A stretch of 64,000 nucleotides of DNA from Tomocerus qinae (taxonomy: Eukaryota > Arthropoda > Collembola > Entomobryomorpha > Tomoceridae): NCBI GenBank assembly GCA_020055645.1, contig CM034549.1, positions 15,831,930 to 15,895,929 of the forward strand, written 5' to 3'. This document shows, in pieces, positions 17,165-29,599 of this stretch. Numbering within the stretch: the first letter of the stretch is position 1; the number at the start of each line of letters is the position of its first letter. The notes beneath the pieces are model-generated. The model worked only from the letters and a program-made list of their open reading frames with translations, was not told where the DNA came from and did not search any database. A program made the position numbers and the translations under genes.

Positions 17165-17937
17165 GATTCCCTCGTAGGAATCGGTCCCTGACAGCATAGA
17201 TTTCACTGAAGTATGGACATATTATGCTGATAATATGCAAAGAAATATTTAATTATTAGAAACTAATGCAGTATGTGTCTTTTGCTGTCTAAATTATTGC
17301 AATTATTTTTACTGGGCCCCTGTGTTTAAGCATTAGTTAAGAAACACAAAACATAATGCTGTATATCACAAGGGGCGGTAATTCTCGCGGTCGGTAATCG
17401 GTAAAGGCATTGCCCATTTGGTATCTGTGTTTCTTTGCAGAGTAGTAATTAGCACTTCGAAGAACATTAACTGATTGATTTCCACATTGTTCTGTAATTC
17501 AATTCCATTTCATGTCGGTTTTTGTGTTTGCTGGTGTTTGAGAAAACTATATGTACTTATACGTCTTCATTTATTTCCTCGGCATTATTGAAACGACTTC
17601 TTTAGTTATCATCAATGTTTGGTCGAGGCTTTGGTGTACAAAGTTAGAATATCAGACTAGGTATCTTAGAAGTAATAACTTTGCTTCTGTGTGTGACAGC
17701 ACTTAGGTTGTTTTATGCAGATAAGTATTGAAATTATTAGGAACAAGGCCATATGTACATAATATGTCATTTGCAGAATGTTAAAACTTCGTCCAGGTGC
17801 AAGTTGAGTAAAAGTCAAACAAACCATCGAGGAAACCGAAAATGTGTTTCATTTCTTAGCAAGTATGCCTACTAAGTAATCTAAAGTAAGTAAGTAAAGC
17901 CAGAAAAACGCTTAAAAGGTTCCCCCTTTCTTCTAAG
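17165..17937. other. Non-coding stretch, nothing recognised
   Basis: Spacer between the inverted-repeat element and the exon-like pocket that follows. No open frame, RNA gene or repeat is supported. Confidence 0.5.
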
Positions 17938-18131
17938 AGGCAGGCACGAACCATGCAACAAAGTGTAATAAGAAAGTGGGGAAAATCGTACTACAACCTG
18001 AATGAATGGATTTTGGATCAACAGCAGATGTTTGACACGAGAGACCCTGATTTTCTTCAACTTCTCAAACATAAGGATTCAAAATACAGTGCTTACGTCA
18101 AAACAATTCTAACACTTTATGCCTATGGGTA
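17938..18131 (+). CDS. Candidate exon, faintly spectrin-repeat-like
   Basis: A strong acceptor (ccccctttcttctaag) opens this pocket in phase 0. The frame then runs 64 codons to a possible donor GG|GTACAT at 18131, or on to a stop near 18151. An ATG lies at 17953. The peptide contains IRKWGKSYYNLNEWILDQQQ and then DFLQLLKHKDSKY. The spacing L..W....... followed by LLKHxxxxxxY recalls a single spectrin-type helix pair (W of helix A, LLKKH of helix B). That is a short and weak match, seen without neighbouring repeats. Composition is more gene-like than the flanks. It could be a fragment, an internal exon of an unseen gene, or chance. Confidence 0.25.
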
Positions 18132-18159
18132 CATAAGTTTTACAAGCACATAATATAAA

Positions 18160-21100
18160 GCCTACCCAAAACCTAAATACCTCTGCAGAAAACAATAAAA
18201 CAGAAGTAAAGTTCAGAGAGCAGAGCATACTTTTCTTGTTCTTTCACGAGCTGACAAATGCACATGCACTAAGTTTAAAAATTAGTTCTACAGAGGTAAT
18301 TCTAAGCTTAGTAGGGGATGCTGTCAATTTGTTTCTTTGAGCAAAGCTCAGCGAAGCAGACCATAACCAGACCAGACCAAAGAGCCAAGGGGCTACTCGT
18401 GCCATAAAGTACCGCTTATTCGCCCTTCATATGAATACAATGCACTGTTCCACATCATTCCTTGCACCCTACGCCTGCAAAATAGAATAAATAATAAGAT
18501 TGAATGAGGGGAGCGAGGCAGTCATCTCTAATTTTTATTCCGAGCTATGCCCTTTGCCTTATGAACATTACACATCCCCGTTGTCTTTAACGAATCTGTC
18601 GGCGGCCGTCCACTTTATAAAGAGGTAGTAAAACGAACAAACTTCAATTCAGCTTACAATCAGTCCGTCACTTTTCCTTTACGTTCAGTTGCTTTCTATG
18701 TATCTATTTACAAATTTCTCTACACATGCTAGCAGCTTACGCATTATTAAAAATACCCTACTGCCTCTATGCATTATCTTCAAAAGCTGTAAGTACATTA
18801 CATGGGTTATTTACAAAGAGAAATCTACAATCTACATGAAACCATACAAGAAAGCATATCATACGTATTATAGATCCCACAATGGTTTCATAATCATACT
18901 TAGTAAATCGCTATCATAAAGCTATCAAGGATAATTGGCTAATGCCATCATTATATTCTTCATGGCATGTTAAAATAATATCATATTCATTATACACACT
19001 GAATAAGTGTTGATATCTTACTATATAATGTGCTATGACATCAATGTAATGAAATTCAATTACTTTGCTGGCTATATAATAAGGTGTCAAATTCCTAATC
19101 ATGTAGTTTAATCTTGTATTTTTATTACCGAGATAAGTTCCAAGAAAGTCAGTCAGATCCCAAATAAGGGTTTGAGTACAATATAATCATTATACTCCGT
19201 AGCTGTAATCTGTACTTGAATGCACGCGTTAATTTACAGCACATTAAAACGGATACTTCTCTAGTCTGTGGATAGTACAGTCTTAAAAATATTTGAGGAC
19301 AGTATCTGTAATAGTACGTAGAAAAAAGTCTCTACTTACATGAACATTTCCTCGAAATGTGTATCAATGAGCTCAGTTTTTGTGAGTAAATGTACATAAC
19401 AACTCAAACTCATGCAGAGTGCAAGTTGTGCTTACGAATGTATTTGAAACCCAAGCAATAATACGTGTCTTTAGCTCAGAACATAATATACAGCTTGTGT
19501 ACTTTAGACTTACAAATTATACATGTACAAGTTTAGGTTTTGCTTAATACTACCCTGTGGTGTCTACTAGAAGGTAATGTGCAATAGACAACCAAAGCAT
19601 AATACATGTACAGTATGGATAGTTGCACGAGGAGTTGTACATCTTAGCTACAGACAGGGATTACATGACTTTGAAACACAAAACAAGGCAATCTCATCTT
19701 GGATCGCATCTCCTCTGCATCTTTTACAACGGATCGTTTCATCTGCTTCGCGGCTGGATGATGAGATCGTTCTCACGTGCCAAAAGAAGGTACACTACTC
19801 TCCAAATTGAATATTCTTTCCTTTCTCACATCTCAAGATCCGAGTCTATACATACACACACAAGATCAGATGAGACATCGGCATAACATTACGTAACAGT
19901 GAATCAACAGCAGCTTAGAAACTCCGGTCTGACTGATCCTTCTAACTGTTGCTGATTTTCTTTAAACTTTTCGGTCTTTCTCACACTGCCAACTAAAATT
20001 CAACCCCTACAACTAACTCTACTGTTTCTGTCCCTACATTACTATTTGTATCTCTACAGTGTACTGAGGTAACTTGCAACGGAATTGTCATACCGGTGAA
20101 CCGCTCTCATTCTGAAAAATTGAGTCCGACTGATAACCGGCATATGCTTATGGTTTTGTGAGACAGTGGCAATAAATTGTGTTTTACTAATTGTAGTGCA
20201 AAAGTGTAAGTTCTCTTAAAGGTGTTGACAACGATTAGTGAAGCATATTATTACGGTTGCATTTAGAGCTAATTCTTCATTCAATCTAGACACTTTTAAG
20301 ATTCATACCGTAATTTTTAATGGTAATGAGCTGAATTATATCAACCCCTATACAAATGATGAAGTAAAACAAGTTTCTTACATTGGTATAATGGATTATT
20401 TCTCCACTTAAAGGTGAGTACATTTTCAACACGGTTTACTCATCTGCATAATTCTGATTGAAAAACAATGAAATGGGTTTCGAAAAAATACCATGAAGCG
20501 GCTAATGCAATAAATGCAAGTTTAACATTTCTTTTGCTTGTATTTTTCACAATAAATCTAATTTTTCTGCAATATTAACTTGTAACAGATACTTGCTATA
20601 ACCTTGTAAGTGACTGAAAACATTGGAATTGAGCAATGACTATTATAGATGAGTTTTTATTATTACTTGCGTATTTACTACGAGTTAAATGGAGAGGAAT
20701 GCCATTAATGAGCAATTATTAAGCGACAAAGTGGTATTGGACTGGAATATATTAAGAGGGAATTATGGTAATGCCATTGTTATAAGTTAAGCACAGACAC
20801 ACTTGTCGTCAACAAGAATGTAGTTACCGAAACGAGTATAAGGCTATGGACTGTGTGGTGTAAATAATACGTGTATGAGTAGACACCTAGGACTTCTGAG
20901 TATCTGAGTTGCTTATTGTAGTACAAGAGGATCTCGTTATCAAATCACGGAGTGGTAATTAAGTTTCAGAACATGATGCATACATGCCCGTGTATGCACA
21001 TATGAAAGGTTCCATTTAGAAAAATTGAAGCATTGTGCTTGTAAGCAGAGTCAAAGTAAGTAGAGTGCAACTTGTCTTTGTGCACGTATAAGTATACACA

Positions 21101-21910
21101 GCGGTGCTAACAATAAGTAAGCCTAGTGCAATAGTTTCAAGCAATTGAATGTATTTCCATAAGTGATTGTTGCTTCTCTCAATCAGTCTCACGTACACAA
21201 GCATTATTGCACTTACATTGCAAATACATAGCCAGATGATCATTGAACTGTTCAATAACCCTCCATTGATACTCCGCAGGCTATGCAAACGACGAATGCT
21301 AAAGAATAGATTTTACTCACAAATGCTATGCAAATCATAGTGCATCCTTAAAATAAATGAATTTACACCAACTAATTATGGCATATCATTATGTAGTTAG
21401 TAGCAGAAATATGTAAATGATTTGTTAAAAGAACATTCGAAACGCATAATTTTAATTGGCTGGAATGTGGCGTTTTTTTAGCTCGCACATCTTAACCGGA
21501 AGATAACCACCCTTTTCTATAGACTTTATGCATTGGTTAGCAAACAGTCGGTATTTTTGGTTAACCGATAGTGGAAGCGTGTAGGAGTTGCCAACAAAAT
21601 AACTACTTACTAAGCACAATCCAGAATGATTCATAGAGAAGGCTAGAGAACTGGTGGATGTAACAAAAAAATTTATGAGTCTCTCACTGAACTGATGATG
21701 AGCGCAAATATTAGAGTCTCAACTTGCTATTTATTAGCATAGGAAATGATTGAAGTGTTCCGAAAAGAGTAAAACTGTTTAGATAGTCAAGTTGTTTACT
21801 TTAGCAGAAAAATTACCATTGTATTGGCATTAGTCTCCGGTTTATATTGCCAATTCTGTAGCAGGAACAGTTTGCATGTGTGCATTTCGGTCGTTATTTG
21901 CATATATCAG
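18160..21910. other. Non-coding stretch, nothing recognised
   Basis: No gene, RNA or repeat is supported. Overlapping open frames at 19577-19886 have no family resemblance. If the exon-like pockets on either side belong to one gene, this would be its intron. Confidence 0.5.
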
Positions 21911-22009
21911 GTTGGAATTTGGAATGGACTACGTGAATCATACAGTCATTCTGCGGAATTGATACTTGAAAGGAATTACAGACAGAACCCTGTGGCGATG
22001 AGATGCTGA
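21911..22009 (+). CDS. Candidate 3'-terminal exon, unknown protein
   Basis: The acceptor catatatcag|G is followed by 32 codons and a TGA. An AATAAA lies at 22116-22121, about 110 bases past the stop. The peptide begins VGIWNGLRESYSHSAELILE and ends NPVAMRC. Read in phase 0 it gives this peptide. Read in phase 2 it gives a shorter one ending VNHTVILRN before another stop. The phase-2 reading would join to the donor at 18131, but the phase-0 reading looks more protein-like. Partner exon unknown. Confidence 0.25.
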   Translation, partial: VGIWNGLRESYSHSAELILERNYRQNPVAMRC

Positions 22010-22115
22010 AAAATGTTCTTGTGCTATTATTGTTATATAATGTATAAGTGTGCTTTTGCTTATAGTTACTGTACAAATTTTTTTGCATCGAGATGAGACT
22101 TTACTGTTTTGGTGG

Positions 22116-22121
22116 AATAAA
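22116..22121 (+). promoter_or_regulatory. AATAAA, possible poly(A) signal of the 21.9-kb exon
   Basis: Canonical hexamer about 110 bases beyond the candidate terminal exon's stop. It is only meaningful if that exon is transcribed. Confidence 0.25.
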
Positions 22122-22124
22122 AGG

Positions 22125-24760
22125 GGGCCAGGTCAGAGGAGGATAACTTCAAGTTGAGTGAGTTAGGTACATTTTCCTCGATGACGACACAGTTAAAATT
22201 ATTTGCTGATATTTACTAATGCACATCATATAAGAGAAATAATATGCTATATATTTTTATATAATGACAAACTATATTTATGTTTTTTTTTCAACAAGGC
22301 AAAAACAAGGCTATAAAATGAGTATATACCATTTCGCATTAATTCCATCACAATATCATCACACTGCCTTGTCCTCTGTAGCTTATCGTCATAAAATTGT
22401 AAAACAGCGATATAAGTTAATGAAATTCAATGTGTTGAACACAGTTCACTTTTGCACATACCAATTCAGTTAAGTGAAGCTTTATCTCGTTACAGAATAA
22501 AGTGAAAGCGATTTTTTAGTTCAGAAGTCTCCTTCATGACATTAGTAGAACAGTTTGTCTAGTCTGAACACAAGTATTCCAGTGCAGAGCAGTTTTTAAA
22601 GAGTAGAAGCAGTGCTCCTACATTTTCTTCGATGTTACACGATCTGTGTTACACGAAAAGATAGATGGAAATTCCTACAGAGCAAAATAGTGATAGTGAT
22701 TCGTAATCGCAAATGCTGACAGTTTATGTTTTGCGTGCTTGCTGATTATAAGTTTTGATTGAGTCAACTGCATCTGGTATTTAGTTCAGTTAACACTGTG
22801 CAAGATAAAAGCATTATATCATAGATTTTTATTTCATTCTGCTGAGCAAGTGATACATTTACGATTGGGATTGGCAAACACATTTGATATAGGACTAACT
22901 AAATTGCGCACATAAGCCTCAGGTTCCTCTTTCGTGAGTTATTTAGCTGCAGAGTAGAATTATATACGTCTGTGTATACTCCCATGTAAAAGTGATTAGA
23001 GTGTAATGAGAACAGATTTCATTAACTGTTTACAACACGGAGCAACATGAAATGGGAAAAGTGTGTAAACTAAAAATATTAGTTTGACTTTACACACAGA
23101 AACGTACACATCTTCTCCAGACAGCATGGAAAGTAAATAAATGTAGACTGTCAAATATTTGTTTCTGTTTCTGTGTAAAGTGCGTTGGCAGGAAAAGTGC
23201 CTTATTTATTTGAACTGGAATTTTGGCAAAGAGACAAAGCACACAAACTTAAAGTGTTATGTAATAATTCAGGAGTGCATACAGTAACTTGTTGATACAT
23301 CAAATGCACACTAAGACACATGTTCATCTAATTCAACCACCAATCTGCTATAGATTTCAAATATTTTATTTTCAGTTTCATTAATATACAGACACTAGTG
23401 TGATTTCCCTTCAACTTAAATTTGTTGCTTTGCATTTCAGCTACTCATGCCTGGAAGAAACTCATTTTTCAGAACTGAATTTTAAGTATTCTGTCGCTAT
23501 CATGACGGAAATCAATAATGAAACAAATAAATATGCTTAGGAAGTGAACAGACGAGTCTTATCCAATCTAACGACGAAGCCAACAGCCAACCCTTTTACT
23601 TCTATTTAAGGGTGACCACTATATATTTTATCTACTGTTTATTACAGAGCAAATAAGTACTACCTACCAGGCGACTGAATGAACGAACAACCCATTATTA
23701 CAGGAGCATCCTCAATTCTCAGTCTACTCTTCACCCTCTTCTGATATTCATCTGATGCAGCAATACTCAACAGAATGCAATAACTTAGCAAGGAAACTGA
23801 GCCACGCCACTCTCAACAAACTCAACTAATAAACAACCAAACGAACAGACTTGATAGCAACAGACAGCTCCACAAGCTTGATCGAATTCAACGTATCAAA
23901 ATACACAGATATGTCTATCCACACTTATTATATGCTTACATACCAATAATATCTATAGACATTTAAGAATAATATTATTTTTTTATTATTCTGTACTGGA
24001 GTATATACAATATATGCATGTTGATAGTTTGTGATCCATAAGAATCATTCTGTGTACACAGTGAAGTTGGTGAGTGAGCATAAATACTTAAAAGTCAAGG
24101 CGATATTATTGGGAAAGATGAAACTGTACATGTAGAGATATAATACTGCAACAGGCCAGCATACTGTTGACGTGATGTCTCTAATGTAATTATGTACGTA
24201 ACATACCTACCTACAGAAGAATGCTGCTTATCTCCCATGAATCATGATAAGTATGATATGATATGAGACTGCTAATGTAATGTGAGTGCATTTGACCCCG
24301 AGAGCGAAACATTTGCATTTTGTCTATTGAGATGGGAGTGCATATTATTATTTAATATTAGACAAAGTGTAGCTGTGGTCGGACGAAAGGGAATTTATAA
24401 GTGCCCAAACTGAAATAAACGGATATTATGTGACGTGATGTGTTTGTGATACTTGATTATTGCATATAGGTATATAGTATAATATTATATTGTGAATTAG
24501 TGTACATTCAGAAAACAATTCTATTATAGATTAGATTTACTATTATACAACAGATGATTTACGGTATGCACGTACACAGTACCTTCCCATGTGTTACTAC
24601 TTACCCCCATCGTAGCTCTGCATAAATAGAAATACATTATTACAGACTGCATTATTATACATTAGATACTGTAAGGTACCTACTGCACTCTACTTTTATC
24701 TCAACTTACGTAAACGCTCTCAGTTCGCTTTTGTGGTGAAGTAAATTGAGCAGACAGAGC
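22125..24760. other. Non-coding stretch, nothing recognised
   Basis: AT-rich, with no supported gene on either strand. The sequence around 23.6-23.9 kb is somewhat richer in C but has no long frame. Confidence 0.5.
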
Positions 24761-24762
24761 CA

Positions 24763-24798
24763 GACAGGACAGATGAGCCAGTCCAGTGCTGTCCTGTC
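24763..24798. repeat. 10-bp perfect inverted repeat upstream of the coiled-coil gene
   Basis: GACAGGACAG (24763-24772) and CTGTCCTGTC (24789-24798) are exact reverse complements separated by 16 bases. They sit in a GC-richer stretch about 0.85 kb before the ATG at 25651. The 13-mer containing the left arm, CAGACAGGACAGA, recurs exactly at 28193-28205, just past the same gene's stop. It may be a regulatory palindrome or a hairpin in a 5' transcript; function unknown. Confidence 0.5.
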
Positions 24799-24799
24799 A

Positions 24800-25650
24800 T
24801 GTTTAAGCAACAGACGGTGTGTCCGGTTAATTCGGTTCGCTTTTTTCAACGATTACACTCTACACGTTTAAATTACTCAGGCCAATAAGACTCATCCTCC
24901 TATCTTCCTTCCATATCTCTTACAAGTTACTACAAGTGAAAACTGCCGCATGCCGGTTGCGGTTGGGGATTTAACTTTAACGGGTATCACATTTGGGAAA
25001 CTCTACCTAAAATACACAATAATACCTGCAGTCGATACATTATGTAATAACACTCAAGTTCGTATAGTCAACTCAAGAACGCTCAAGCTTGTTTCAATTA
25101 AGAGTGCACGAGGTTAGATCTACTGCCAGAGAAAATCATTTTCAGTCTCGCCTTCGCCTTTAAATTATCTCCGTACTATCACTGATGTGCTACTGTGTGT
25201 GAGTGTGTACTTAAGTTATACCTGTGTGAGATAGACAAGTAGGTACTTGGTTTTAACCTTCATTAACTCTAATCTATTTACACAATCCACATTTAGCAAA
25301 TTAAAAAGTTATTAGCGCATGAAAACAAAGTATTAAATTCTCATTTGCTCCCAACTTCCGTAAACTGTTTGGTGGTTTTCAAACTTTGAAGATAATATCG
25401 ATTGTGAAAATGGAAAAAAACTGCTGATAAATTTGTGTCGTTTAACAGTTTTGCCAGCCAGTGAATATTATAGAGAACAAAGGAATAAAATCTGTTGAGG
25501 TAAAATTGCAATTTTACTTGTGCACAAAGAGAAAATCTGTTAAATTTTCCACTTTTGACTTTGCGTGTGTGACCGTGAGTTTTTATCAGCAATCCTTTCC
25601 ATTTTTAATCTTAGTTCTTCAGGAAATCAGAGAAGTAATTAAATATTAAA
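24800..25650 (+). promoter_or_regulatory. Probable promoter/5' UTR region of the coiled-coil gene
   Basis: This interval must hold the promoter and leader of the gene starting at 25651. A good acceptor (cctttccatttttaatcttagttcttcag) ends at 25622, so the ATG may lie in a second exon whose 5' UTR starts at 25623. I see no convincing TATA box. Confidence 0.35.
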
Positions 25651-28122
25651 ATGAGTTTCTTAACCAGCGAAATGGGGATTGGTAAGGACAGTGTGGATTT
25701 TAAAGGCAGAAGAAGTCCTCACTCTAATGGATGGAGTCCAACGAATAATTACCCGAGACAACCTCATCTTCAGTGCAGTGCTAATTATTGTGTGAATGAG
25801 AATGTGGTGGCAAAACAAGCTGCAGAGATACGCAGACTTCGACTTCAACTCAATGGTGTCAGTTTAGAACGAGATTCTTTGATCTGTGAAGTTGAACAGT
25901 TGAAGATGGAGATTTTGGCTACAGAGTTGGGACATTTGGACGCATCTGCTTGCTGCGAAGATGAACCATCCAATAACTTCGAAATGGCAAGAAACAAACA
26001 TTATCATAACAATATTGCTAATGGCTTGCCCGATGAAGATGATAATGGGCTTCATGATCCGGACCACGATGATGATGTTATCATAAATAGTGACCATATT
26101 GGGCAGCCTGTAGACGATGACGTGAAAATGAGGTAAGAAACCCTTTTGTTGTCCAACAGTCTGCAGTAAATGCTAATTTTATTTCAAGGTGCTTGCTTTG
26201 CTTTTTAATTAAAATCATTCACACATACGATTACTTTATTGACTGCTATATAATCATCCACTTTAAAGTCAAGATGAGAAAACAAATTACCAATCCCGTA
26301 TGTAGTACATCGTGCTAATTTGCACGCAAATAAATATATTTAACACATACTCATTTTTAATGTGTTGTTTCAGAGTTATATAGTAAGACTCAAAATGAAA
26401 ACAATTTGTAATATGTATTAATATGATCAGATGAAATATTCTTGGTCAATCTTTTTTGAGTTCACATGGTCATTTTATTGCAGCGAAAATTGTCACAATT
26501 AAATCACCAAAATAGACTGATAGTGCATAATATGAAAATTGTCTATGAATACTAAAAATGGTTTACAAATAAATAAGCCCAAGTATTAATAGTATTATGA
26601 ATGTAATTATCAGATGTTAATAAGTCTTAAGAAAATTGTCGCTACTTAACAGCATTAGAATGGAATGGTCAATGGCCCGTGAAATTACAATAGAGGTTGT
26701 TTACTCTTATTCCTTACAAGTTAACTCGAGACCAAATAAACAAACTTGTAAGGATTCAGTTAAGTAAACTGTTTGTGATTATTTGTCTATGGATATGATG
26801 CAGATACCTATGTAACAGAGTTTAGAATATAACAAATGACATTTTTGACTAGGGAAAGTTTATGGTAGTTGAGAGAGAGAGGTGATGAATTTCGTAAGTT
26901 GTCTGGTTTGACTATTAAGATAAAAGATCGAACTATTCAGCAGAGATGATGGCCAGACCACAGATTGTAATTACTTAAGTACTACATACTTATGCTGACC
27001 ACTTGCTCGTTTATATTCCATTCATGTGTTTGTATTTGCATGCATTGCCCAAAATTTTTAGAGAACAACGACAAGTCAGAATATGGTAGTCTTAGTAAAA
27101 CGAAAAGGAGAGAATGTCTTTGCATTTGATTGTTCATGAGAGTTGACAGGGTAGTGATAATAGCAATACTTTTGTTGTCATACACTAAATTGCATTAGAA
27201 AAGGTTTTTTGCCCCTTGTGTGTACACGTTATGTAGTTTATGTACACAGACTAACTAACTAAAACCATAATAGTCGATAGCTTTACAAAGTTAATTTTGT
27301 GAGTCTATTTATAAACGTAAGAATACATACGCACGGTAGCAACTATTACGATTTACACAAACAAAGTTGTAGTAGGTTTACACAGGACCGACTACTTACT
27401 GTTATGTAAGATGCGAATTCCCTACAAAGGCAACTCACCTAACCTGAAATAGAATTGGAAGCAAAAACGATAATCGCATTATAAATCAGTGTGCCCTATG
27501 CATTCACCTCATGTGTAATGCGTAAATGCGTTCAAATTGCCCACACGTGCTCTATTTAATGAATGGTATATTTGGCTCGTTAATTTGGCAATTGTTATAA
27601 TTAACCTGACTACCTGTCTACAGAGAAACATAATTGCATCAGCTGAAAAACTGTAAGATGAGCATTTCACTCTCAAATTATAGATGAGTCTTCAAATTAC
27701 TTTTTAAACAGGATGCTATACCTATTATGTGTAAGTAGTTCATTAAAGGGATATAACTTTTCTCATTTTCTTCTAAGAAAGTAACTGTCTTGGTATTTTT
27801 TGCATTCTCCACACTGTAACTATGAAACTTTTGCATACGAGTTACGAATTGTCAGAAATTATCGTATGCACAGTCCAAGTAGACATATTTTTACTTTGGC
27901 TTTATAGTTTCGGAGTTTTACATAGTGCATATGTGTAAGTTCATTTTTAGAGGAATGTCATTAATATTCACAGCAAAGAGACACATACGTAGTGAATAAT
28001 ATTTTTACATTAGAAGTTATAGTAGTTTAGCTGGTTTAACCCAAGATATGAATATTTGGATGGACGCCTCGGATATCAAAGTGAAAGCGGCTTTTGATGA
28101 TCTCAGCATGAATGTCAACTGA
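25651..28122 (+). CDS. Two-exon gene, coiled-coil/acidic protein, family unknown
   Basis: Exon 1 is 25651-26132, exon 2 is 28014-28122, with an intron of 1,881 bases. The donor ATGAG|GTAAGA is strong and the acceptor tttttacattag| is good. The join is phase 2 and makes an AGG or AGA-type arginine codon, giving 196 residues. Exon 1 has the longest open frame in the window after an in-frame stop, and starts with ATG. The amino end (1-50) is polar. Residues about 54-91 form a heptad-rich coiled coil (AEIRRLRLQL, then LERDSLICEVEQLKMEI). Residues 127-157 are dense in D and E. The tail is SYSSLAGLTQDMNIWMDAS... ending DDLSMNVN. There is no signal peptide or membrane segment, so the protein is likely cytosolic or nuclear and may dimerise. 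I do not recognise the family and assign no function. Confidence 0.62.
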
Positions 28123-28471
28123 GATAGGATTGAATTAAGATTGGATATGGATTCACTTTAGTTACACAAGTACATAATGGATTGTACAGAGACAGACAGG
28201 ACAGAGTGTTCAGATGTGTAGGCAAGATAAAGAGTGTCAGTGGCCTGGCCTGTATCTTTGTATTCTGTTTTATTTATTCTTTGTACGAAGTGATTGTGAT
28301 TGCTGTTTTTACGTCTCATAGTTCAAGTCGTGTGAATGATAACACAATTGTTTGATTGTAAATTGGGATTGTGATTGGGGCTACGTACTCTTGTATGTAT
28401 GTAGTAAATGCCTAATTCTATTCTTGTACTAAAGAAGCAACCTCACGTGCACAGTAGTGATTGACTGCCAT

Positions 28472-28477
28472 AATAAA
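28472..28477 (+). promoter_or_regulatory. Likely poly(A) signal of the coiled-coil gene
   Basis: AATAAA, overlapping a second AATAAA four bases on, about 350 bases after the stop at 28120-28122. Confidence 0.45.
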
Positions 28478-28479
28478 TA

Positions 28480-29154
28480 AACACGCATGTTCTAGTACAT
28501 ATGCATAGTAGCCATCGATAGCGATGACTTCTTGATCCATTCAATTCAGTGAATGGATTAAAATTTAATATACACAGATGAGAATAGCATAGTTACTTCT
28601 ATGTTATAACGAGATGATTTCCTGCCTTAGGGCTTTTATCCTCCTTCTGTCTGATGCTTAAATATTCTTGTTGATAAAACGTAATATCCGTTACGTAACT
28701 AGCAGGCGGGTATTATATAGTAACCTAATGGTTTAACTAAGTATAACGTAGTTTTCCTCTGTGATTTGGTTGTGCAAAGAAAATTTATTATCCTTATGAA
28801 CATTGTAGGTGAGTGATATTTAATGGTTTTGTAGTATGTAGATGGTTGTCTATATCAGGATTTCATTGATGCAAAAGACTATTACTATGCTTAATTTGAA
28901 TTTGAGACCCTGAGTATAAATAGTGTATAGACATGTTTAGAATGACGAGAGGGTATGTGTATAATACAATTACAATACTAAATGAGATTCGAACTGACTT
29001 GCACAACTAATTGGTTGGAATTTCGCTATTCACGTTAGTGCATGCGTATCGAAGTGAAGGTATGAGATTTCGGAGTGTAAACCCTCGCTGCAGACGACAC
29101 TCACGCTCTGGATCAGTTTTCGGCTTCTTTAATCAAGTAATTCTGTTTCCTTAG
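28480..29154. other. Non-coding stretch
   Basis: No gene supported. A strong donor-like GTAG|GTGAGT occurs near 28807 after a short open frame, but I see no acceptor or family match to go with it. Confidence 0.45.
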
Positions 29155-29243
29155 GCGGAGACGTAAAATGGGAAGATATTGCTTCCGATTTGGAACGCTT
29201 GTCTTTTATTATATGCCTTTTTGTAGCTATAGCTGCTATATAG
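29155..29243 (+). CDS. Candidate terminal exon, TM4-like of a Cys-loop channel
   Basis: The acceptor ttctgtttccttag| is strong. In the phase-1 frame it is followed by GDVKWEDIASDLERLSFIIC and a hydrophobic run ending at TAG. In nicotinic-type Cys-loop receptors the fourth membrane helix is introduced by W-x-x-[IV]-A-x-x-[IL]-[DE]-R-[LI]. This stretch fits that spacing (W, I, A, L, E, R, L) and then turns hydrophobic. Against it: only about 14 residues follow the ER pair, shorter than a full TM4, and I find no ligand-binding, Cys-loop or TM1-TM3 exon nearby. A second open frame through the same bases gives a basic peptide. It may be a lone last exon, a decayed fragment, or chance. Confidence 0.2.
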
Positions 29244-29249
29244 ATGCAC

Positions 29250-29599
29250 ATACCAGGCTCAGCACTGTTAAGCTGTAAGTGTTGATGTGATGGTGTGAAT
29301 TTTTCTCCAAATTTTTGGGTATTTTTTGTCGGCGGAAGTTTGGGATGTCAAGGTTAGTTAGGGAGCCATTAATAACAAAGAGTAAAACTCCTCTGTGTGT
29401 TAACAGTAAAAGCACCCTGGATCATATAAGTAGCAGCGCTTTTTTATAGTGCTAACTAATCTAATAATGTGATATTATCATGCTCTACTAGGTATTTGTA
29501 GGTATAAAAATAATCCAAAGGATTCAATATCAATGTTAGGGAATTTTGTCGATGTTTTGTATCTGTTCTTGCATTCAAGTCGATTTGGCTCAATTTTGT
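29250..29599. other. Non-coding stretch
   Basis: Spacer between two exon-like pockets on opposite strands. Nothing recognised and no canonical poly(A) hexamer for either neighbour. Confidence 0.5.
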
